Assembly: GCA_020430865.1 (NCBI GenBank)
Contig: JAGQIY010000750.1
Span: 1 to 13,703, forward strand
Length of the DNA: 13,703 nt
Source of the DNA: Myxococcales bacterium
Lineage (GTDB): Bacteria > Myxococcota > Polyangia > Polyangiales > Polyangiaceae
Direction of reading: 5' to 3'
Part shown: positions 7,902 to 13,703 of the stretch, in pieces
Layout of the letters: each line of letters starts with the position of its first letter
Position numbering within the stretch: position 1 is the first letter of the stretch
Program-made: the position numbers and the translations under genes
Notes under the pieces: generated by a model
The model's database searches: none
The model's input: the letters and a program-made list of their open reading frames with translations, nothing else
Told to the model about the DNA's origin: nothing

Positions 7902-8917
7902 GTGCGTGCCTCCAGGCGAGGCGCTACTTGCGGGCGCTCGATTGCGGTGGGGCGACGAACGCCCATCTCCCCTGCGATTGCCTCGAGTTCTGCGGGCGAT
8001 AGCGCCTGTGGTCCATCGCTGAGGGCGTCGCCGGGAGCGTCGTGGGTCTCCAGCAAGAGCCCTGCCGCTCCGACCGCCACCGCCGCCCGGGAGAGCGCGG
8101 GGATCAGGTCGCGGCGCCCGCATGCGTGGCTCGGATCCACCAGCACCGGCAAGCCGTGGACGTGGCTCAGCAATGCGACGGAGCCGAGGTCCAGCAGGTT
8201 GCGGGTGCTGCTGTCGAACCCACGGATCCCGCGTTCACAGAACACCACGAACGGCGCGCCGTGCAGCAGGCAGTACTCCGCCGCCAGCAGCCACTCCTCC
8301 ACGGTCGCGCTCATCCCCCGTTTCAGCAGCATCGGCTTCTGCAGCGCCGCGGCGCTCGCCAGCAGGCTGTAGTTCTGCATGTTGCGACAGCCAATCTGCA
8401 CCAGGTCCGCGTGTTCGGCCACGAGCTTCGCCTGTTCGGGAGCCATCACCTCCGTGACCACCCCGAGTCCATGCTTGTGCGCGGCGCTGGAGAGCCAGCC
8501 CAGCGCCCGCTCGCCCTGCCCCTGAAAGGAATAGGGCGAGGTGCGGGGCTTGAAGGCGCCGCCCCGGATCAGGCGCGCACCCACAGCGGCGATCCGTGCG
8601 GCAATGGCTTCGATCTGGGCTGGCGACTCGACCGCGCAGGGGCCGGCGATGAGCAACGGCTCTCGGCCCAGCGTCAGCCCGCACAGCGCTGGCTGGCGAG
8701 GTTGCGCGTCGAGTAGCGGGTGAGGAGACTTCGCCTGAGCGACGTCCTGGACCCCCGTGATCTGCAGCAACTCCTCGCGAGTCACCTGGCGTGAACTCGG
8801 CTCGATCAGGAAGCTCACCCGTTGGGCGCCATCCAGCCGCCGCACCCAGAGCCCGCGCGCCACCAGTTCCCGCTCCACACGGGAGGCGTCGCTACCAATC
8901 TCCAAGCTCACGATCAT
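7898..8917 (-). CDS. aroF: 3-deoxy-7-phosphoheptulonate (DAHP) synthase, type I beta with N-terminal ferredoxin-like domain
   Basis: Condenses PEP and erythrose 4-phosphate to DAHP, the entry to the shikimate pathway and chorismate. The 339-residue protein matches the Thermotoga maritima-type enzyme in length and layout: an N-terminal ferredoxin-like regulatory domain (about 1-70, beginning MIVSLEIGSD), then the barrel. Motifs are IAGPCAVES (90-98), RGGAFKPRTSPYSFQG (118-133), QIGCRNMQNY (174-183), LLKRGMSAT (197-205), CERGIR (227-232) and DPSHACGRRDLI (261-272). Metal ligands C94, H264, E290 and D301 are all present and sit at one constant offset from the ligand positions I recall for the T. 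maritima enzyme. ATG 8917 is the only start before an in-frame stop upstream; its ribosome site is weak. The stop overlaps ubiE (ATGA). In known relatives the N-terminal domain binds feedback aromatic amino acids; whether it does here is inference. It is the first gene of the men operon. Confidence 0.95.
   Translation of the reverse strand: MIVSLEIGSDASRVERELVARGLWVRRLDGAQRVSFLIEPSSRQVTREELLQITGVQDVAQAKSPHPLLDAQPRQPALCGLTLGREPLLIAGPCAVESPAQIEAIAARIAAVGARLIRGGAFKPRTSPYSFQGQGERALGWLSSAAHKHGLGVVTEVMAPEQAKLVAEHADLVQIGCRNMQNYSLLASAAALQKPMLLKRGMSATVEEWLLAAEYCLLHGAPFVVFCERGIRGFDSSTRNLLDLGSVALLSHVHGLPVLVDPSHACGRRDLIPALSRAAVAVGAAGLLLETHDAPGDALSDGPQALSPAELEAIAGEMGVRRPTAIERPQVAPRLEART
7909..7913 (-). 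promoter_or_regulatory. strong ribosome binding site for ubiE inside the aroF 3' end
   Basis: GGAGG on the minus strand, seven bases before the ATG at 7901. It is the best Shine-Dalgarno match among the minus-strand genes and fixes the ubiE start against the longer open frame. It lies within aroF coding sequence. Confidence 0.8.
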
Positions 8918-8940
8918 GGTCTGGGTTTCTTGGGGGTGAG

Positions 8941-8968
8941 GACGCGCCCAGAGGCCATCTGGTGCGTC
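8941..8968 (-). promoter_or_regulatory. leader hairpin upstream of aroF
   Basis: On the minus strand GACGCACCAGA is followed by a 5-base loop (TGGCC) and TCTGGGCGCGTC, forming an about 11-bp stem with one G-T pair and one bulged base. It ends 23 bases before the aroF start, so it would lie in the leader if transcription begins near the TATAAA at 8991-8996. Its 3' arm (TCTGGG, 8952-8947) can instead pair with CCCAGA at 8925-8920, immediately before the start codon. The structure is read directly from sequence; the regulatory role is inferred. Confidence 0.45.
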
Positions 8969-9020
8969 GTCGGGTCAACGCTTCGCCTGTTTTATAGCTG
9001 CTTTCGAGAGCGTCGATAGT

Positions 9021-9036
9021 TTCAAAATCTCTTGAA
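9021..9036. repeat. short inverted repeat TTCAA-N6-TTGAA
   Basis: Perfect 5-bp arms with a 6-base spacer in the AT-rich centre of the divergent intergenic region. It resembles a dyad operator in layout but is short and could be chance. No known regulator site is recognised. Confidence 0.3.
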
Positions 9037-9100
9037 GGTTTAGTGGTGGCACCCCCAGGCGTCAAGCGAGCACACCATCTCGAGCCTCCCGACCCGGGGG

Positions 9101-9138
9101 CTGAGCCGGCCCAGGCGCACCCCTGCTCAGGCGCTCAG
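9101..9138 (+). repeat. nested inverted repeat in the ettA leader (one CTGAGC, two GCTCAG)
   Basis: CTGAGC at 9101-9106 can pair with either of two copies of GCTCAG, at 9125-9130 and 9133-9138, giving two mutually exclusive 6-bp stems. It lies about 70-100 bases before the ettA start. There is no U-tract, so it is not an intrinsic terminator. Function unknown; chance is possible in GC-rich DNA. Confidence 0.35.
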
Positions 9139-9205
9139 ATCCGGCGCGAAGCTCGGCGCACGATCGCGGTTTACAGACGTTCAGGGCCGGGAGAGAAACG
9201 CGCCC

Positions 9206-10879
<1,674 letters not shown>

Positions 10880-10881
10880 GC

Positions 10882-12717
10882 ATGCTCAACTGGGGTGCCT
10901 CGAGCCGCGCGACTGGACCAGGAGTGGGTCTCCGCTCGCTGCCGCTGCGACGACGGCTGCTCGGGGGCGACCACCCCGGCCTCTCGCCGCTGGCGTTTGG
11001 TGGCCTGGCGATCCTGCTTGGCGCGTTCGCGGGGCTCGGGGCCTACGCTCTCCGCGTGCTCATCGCCTTGCTCCACAACCTGGCGTTCCTGGGCAGCTTT
11101 TCCATCGCATACGACGCGAACGCTCACACGCCGCGCTCCCCGTGGGGACTCGCTGCGGCGCTGGTGCCGGTGCTCGGTGCCTTTCCCGTCGTCTACCTGG
11201 TGCGGCGTTTCGCGCCTGAAGCGAAGGGGCACGGAGTGCCGGAGGTGATGGACGCGATCTACTACAAGAAGAGCGAGATCCGCCCCATCGTCGCCGCCAT
11301 CAAGTCTCTGACCTCCGCCATCTCGATCGGCACAGGCGGTTCCGTGGGGAGAGAAGGCCCGATCGTCCAGATCGGCGCCGCCTTCGGCTCACTCAGCGGC
11401 AAGCTCGCGAACGTGTCGCGCTGGCAACGCGCGACGCTGGTCGCGGCGGGCGGCGGTGCGGGCATCGCAGCGACCTTCAACACACCTCTGGGCGGCGTGC
11501 TGTTCGCCGTGGAGGTGTTGCTCCACGAGGTCAGCGTCCGCACCCTGGTGCCCCTCGCGCTCGCCACCACCACCGCGACCTACGTTGGACATTTCCTCTT
11601 CGGCAATCAGCCTGCGTTTCCGGTGCCAGTCATCACGGCCACGGAGAACGCCGCAGTCTTGCCCGCCTACCTGGTGCTGGGCTGCCTGACGGCCGCGGCC
11701 GCAGTGCTGTTCATCCGGGCGCTCTACAAGACCGAGGATGCGTTCGAGCGCTGGCTCCCTGAGCGCCCGTACACGAGACACGCGATAGGCATGCTGGCGG
11801 TTGGGCTGATCTTCGTCGCGATGTACGAGTGGCGCGGCCACTACTTCGTGCAGGGTGTGGGCTACGCGACCATCGTCGACGTGCTGACGACGGAGCGCGG
11901 CGTGGTGTTTCTGCTGCTGCTGTTCACGCTGAAGCTGGTCGCTTCCTCGCTGACCCTGGGCTCGGGTGCTTCCGGAGGGATCTTCTCACCGTCGCTGTTC
12001 ATGGGCGCCACGCTGGGCGCAGCGTTCGGAGCCATCATCGCTCGCGTGTTGCCCGCGAACCCTCTGGTCTTCGCGCTGGCGGGGATGGCTGGCATGGTCT
12101 CTGGCGTCACTGGAGCCGTGCTGACCGCGCCGGTGATGCTCTTCGAGATGACCCTGGACTACTCGGTGGTGCTGCCGATGGCGCTGACGGCGTCGGTCAG
12201 CTACGGCGTGCGTCGGCTGTTGCTCGCGGACAGCGTCTACACCATGAAGCTCAGCCGTCGTGGCCACGTGATGCCCCAGGCGCTGCAGGCCAACGCGCAC
12301 CTCGTCCATCATGTCTCGGATCTGGCGCTCGCCAGCGCGATCACCCTCACGCCAGACGTCGCGCCGAGCAGCCTCGACCTGCGCGATGGTGAGCCGGAGC
12401 GCAGCGCCCCCGACTACTTCGTCGTGGTCGATGGCGGAGTGGTGGAGCGCGTGCTGGGCCGCGCCTGGGCGCTGGGCCATCGCGACGTGTTCGAACGGGC
12501 GGCGAGCGTCACCGAAGTCCCGTCCACACCGCATATTCAGATCGCGCCAGACGCCACCATCTTCGACTTGCTCTCACGGCTTCAAGCAACGCGCGCCTCG
12601 ATCGCCGTGGTGGTGGCGCCCTCACCCCCGGACCAGGCACCAGAGATCCTTGGTGTGGTGACCAAGGAGCACCTGGCGGAGGCTCTGGCTGAAGGCATGG
12701 AGCTCTTCGAGGACTAG
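10882..12717 (+). CDS. ClC-family voltage-gated-type chloride channel/transporter with divergent CBS-like tail
   Basis: Integral membrane anion transport protein, 611 residues. An N-terminal ClC core (about 35-460, many hydrophobic helices) shows GHGVPEVMDAI (116-126, the GSGIP equivalent with His for Ser), GGSVGREGPIVQIGAAFGS (152-170, gating glutamate E158), FNTPLGGVLFAVEV (199-212), LGSGASGGIFSPSLFMGA (359-376) and a candidate anion-coordinating Y453. The position matching the internal proton glutamate of E. coli ClC (E203) is V212, as in channel-type ClCs. The C-terminal about 150 residues resemble a weak CBS pair (HHVSDLAL near 476; IQIAPDATIFDLL near 552; ILGVVTKEHL near 589). The frame is open upstream into ettA, but ATG 10882 lies 2 bp after the ettA stop and begins a sensible N-terminus. 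Likely cotranscribed with ettA; ribosome site weak. Substrate and channel/antiporter mode not settled. Confidence 0.92.
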   Translation: MLNWGASSRATGPGVGLRSLPLRRRLLGGDHPGLSPLAFGGLAILLGAFAGLGAYALRVLIALLHNLAFLGSFSIAYDANAHTPRSPWGLAAALVPVLGAFPVVYLVRRFAPEAKGHGVPEVMDAIYYKKSEIRPIVAAIKSLTSAISIGTGGSVGREGPIVQIGAAFGSLSGKLANVSRWQRATLVAAGGGAGIAATFNTPLGGVLFAVEVLLHEVSVRTLVPLALATTTATYVGHFLFGNQPAFPVPVITATENAAVLPAYLVLGCLTAAAAVLFIRALYKTEDAFERWLPERPYTRHAIGMLAVGLIFVAMYEWRGHYFVQGVGYATIVDVLTTERGVVFLLLLFTLKLVASSLTLGSGASGGIFSPSLFMGATLGAAFGAIIARVLPANPLVFALAGMAGMVSGVTGAVLTAPVMLFEMTLDYSVVLPMALTASVSYGVRRLLLADSVYTMKLSRRGHVMPQALQANAHLVHHVSDLALASAITLTPDVAPSSLDLRDGEPERSAPDYFVVVDGGVVERVLGRAWALGHRDVFERAASVTEVPSTPHIQIAPDATIFDLLSRLQATRASIAVVVAPSPPDQAPEILGVVTKEHLAEALAEGMELFED

Positions 12718-12719
12718 CT

Positions 12720-12742
12720 GATCCGCGCGGAGTCGCCGGATC
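12720..12742 (+). terminator. hairpin just after the clc stop, terminator-like without a T-tract
   Basis: GATCCG (12720-12725) pairs with CGGATC (12737-12742); inside, GCG pairs with CGC around a GAGT loop, leaving one bulged C, for a 9-bp stem. It starts 3 bases after the clc TAG. No run of T follows, so it may be a Rho-assisted 3' end or a stabilising stem rather than a classical intrinsic terminator. Confidence 0.4.
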
Positions 12743-12825
12743 GAGGCAAGGGAGCGCGCAGAACTTTCGCTCTAATTGTAGCTTTGCACGCTCAAGACCC
12801 GCCACGACCCGCCGCTCACGGAAGC

Positions 12826-13703
12826 GTGCTGCCTTCCGACAAGCGTGCCCCGAACTACGGGCGCGGCGTGCACACGCTCGCCGCCCCTGCCGTCGACCCC
12901 CAATCCCTGGTGGCTGAGCTGCTCGCCACCTTTCGCTCCCCGGGCTACCAGCCCCCTCGTCTTCCGGCCATCGGTATCAAGCTCCTGGAGCTGGCGAATG
13001 ACCCCGACGTGGACATGCGGAAGATCAGCTCCCTGCTGGAGCAGGACGCGCTCCTCGCTGGCGAGGTGGTCAAGCTCGGACAGGCCGCGGCGTTCGGTCG
13101 CGCGGCGCCTGGGCTCACGATCCAGGGCGCCGTCACGCGGCTCGGGCTACAGCGGGTGAGCGAGCTGTTTCTCGTCGCCTCGATGAACATGCGCGTATTC
13201 CGCGCGAAGGGCTACGAAGAGATCATGGGGCGGTTGCAGAAGCACAGCCTGGTCGTGGCGTACGTGGCCAAGCACCTGGCGAAGGAAGCTGGTCTCCGCG
13301 CGGATCACGCGTTCCTGTGCGGGTTGCTCCACGAAGTGGGGACTGCTGGCGCGCTGATCGCGCTCAGCGAGAAGGCGCAGAAGGAGCGCAGGCGACCTCC
13401 GCTTCCAGAGCTGTTCGCCGACGCGTTGATGGAAGTCTCGGGTCAGACCAGCGCCGTGCTTGCGCGGATCTGGGGCCTCGCCAAGGACGTCACGCTCGCC
13501 CTGCAGCACCACACGAATCCGACGGTGGACGGTGAGCTGCTTCAGGTCGCTGCCATCGTGCATGCCGCGGACGGCGCCGCCTACAACGCGGGCTACAGCG
13601 TGTTCGGGGGTGAGGCGCGCTGCATCGACTGCGCGCTGCGTGGTCTTGGCCTCGACGAGTCGCGCTTCCAGGCAGCCACGGAGGCGGCGTGGAAGGAGCT
13701 GAA
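12826..13703 (+). CDS. HDOD-domain signalling protein, partial (C-terminus off right edge)
   Basis: Read directly in the same frame as clc; open from the clc stop to the end of the window, 292 codons from the chosen GTG. The HDOD domain begins at about residue 46 (LPAIGIKLLELANDPDVDMR), followed by the helical LLEQDALLAGEVVKLGQAAAFG block, then AVTRLGLQRVSELFLVAS. The HD-like centre is GLLHEVG (H169-E170) with later LQHHTNP (H228, H229) and IVHAADGAAYN (H246, D249). HDOD proteins usually lack a full metal-binding HD site, and here Asp is Glu, so nucleotide phosphodiesterase activity is not expected. Such proteins act as output or scaffold modules in signalling. The start is uncertain: GTG 12826, TTG 12784 and GTG 12868 are all in frame, none with a well-placed ribosome site. 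What follows the HDOD domain lies outside the window. Confidence 0.85.
   Translation, partial: MLPSDKRAPNYGRGVHTLAAPAVDPQSLVAELLATFRSPGYQPPRLPAIGIKLLELANDPDVDMRKISSLLEQDALLAGEVVKLGQAAAFGRAAPGLTIQGAVTRLGLQRVSELFLVASMNMRVFRAKGYEEIMGRLQKHSLVVAYVAKHLAKEAGLRADHAFLCGLLHEVGTAGALIALSEKAQKERRRPPLPELFADALMEVSGQTSAVLARIWGLAKDVTLALQHHTNPTVDGELLQVAAIVHAADGAAYNAGYSVFGGEARCIDCALRGLGLDESRFQAATEAAWKEL

Larger units (their letters stand above)
8918..9205. promoter_or_regulatory. divergent intergenic region between the men operon and ettA
   Basis: 288 bp without a supportable gene, holding the 5' signals of two divergent operons. The middle (about 8985-9042) is the only clearly AT-rich patch in the window. It contains a minus-strand TATAAA (8991-8996), a possible -10 for aroF about 74 bases before its start, but no convincing -35 at the right distance. 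It also holds the inverted repeat TTCAA-6-TTGAA (9021-9036). The two flanks carry inverted repeats described separately. No consensus promoter can be called confidently by eye. Confidence 0.5.

Noticed and set aside
6948..8372. Plus-strand open frame of about 474 codons across menF, ubiE and aroF
   Set aside because: Antisense to three genes with clear motifs; its translation is Arg/Ala/Gly/Pro-rich low complexity. Long shadow frames are expected at this GC content.

Overview
This high-GC window (about two-thirds G+C by eye, codon third positions strongly G/C) looks like bacterial chromosome. It is probably from a Myxococcota relative (Polyangia-like). That guess rests on the base composition, the HDOD protein and the gene style, not on a marker gene. 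I see no mobile element, CRISPR array, tRNA or rRNA.

Left two-thirds (1-8917, all minus strand): one compact gene cluster read right to left. It runs from a type I DAHP synthase (aroF-like) through ubiE/menG, menF, menD, menH, menA and menC to menE, which runs off the left edge. Neighbouring genes overlap or lie within 62 bp of each other, with ATGA- and TTGA-type stop/start overlaps, so they almost certainly form one operon. The operon encodes the classical (MenFDHCEBA) route from chorismate to menaquinone. MenF makes isochorismate, MenD makes SEPHCHC, MenH makes SHCHC, MenC makes o-succinylbenzoate and MenE makes OSB-CoA. MenA then prenylates DHNA and UbiE/MenG methylates demethylmenaquinone. 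Only menB and the DHNA-CoA thioesterase are not visible. The first gene makes DAHP, the entry point to chorismate, so shikimate supply and quinone synthesis appear to be wired together.

Divergent intergenic region (8918-9205): an AT-rich patch and a long hairpin in the leader of the minus-strand operon. One arm of this hairpin can alternatively pair with the bases just before the aroF start codon. A nested inverted repeat lies in the leader of the plus-strand genes.

Right third (plus strand): ettA (ABC-F translation factor) is followed after 2 bp by a ClC-family chloride transport protein with a divergent CBS-like tail. After a hairpin comes an HDOD-domain protein that is cut by the right edge. 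The ClC protein has Val where the internal proton glutamate of antiporters sits, which suggests channel-like behaviour.

Two genes at the edges (menE, HDOD) have no ATG start that I can support. They were read directly from the sequence with TTG/GTG starts.
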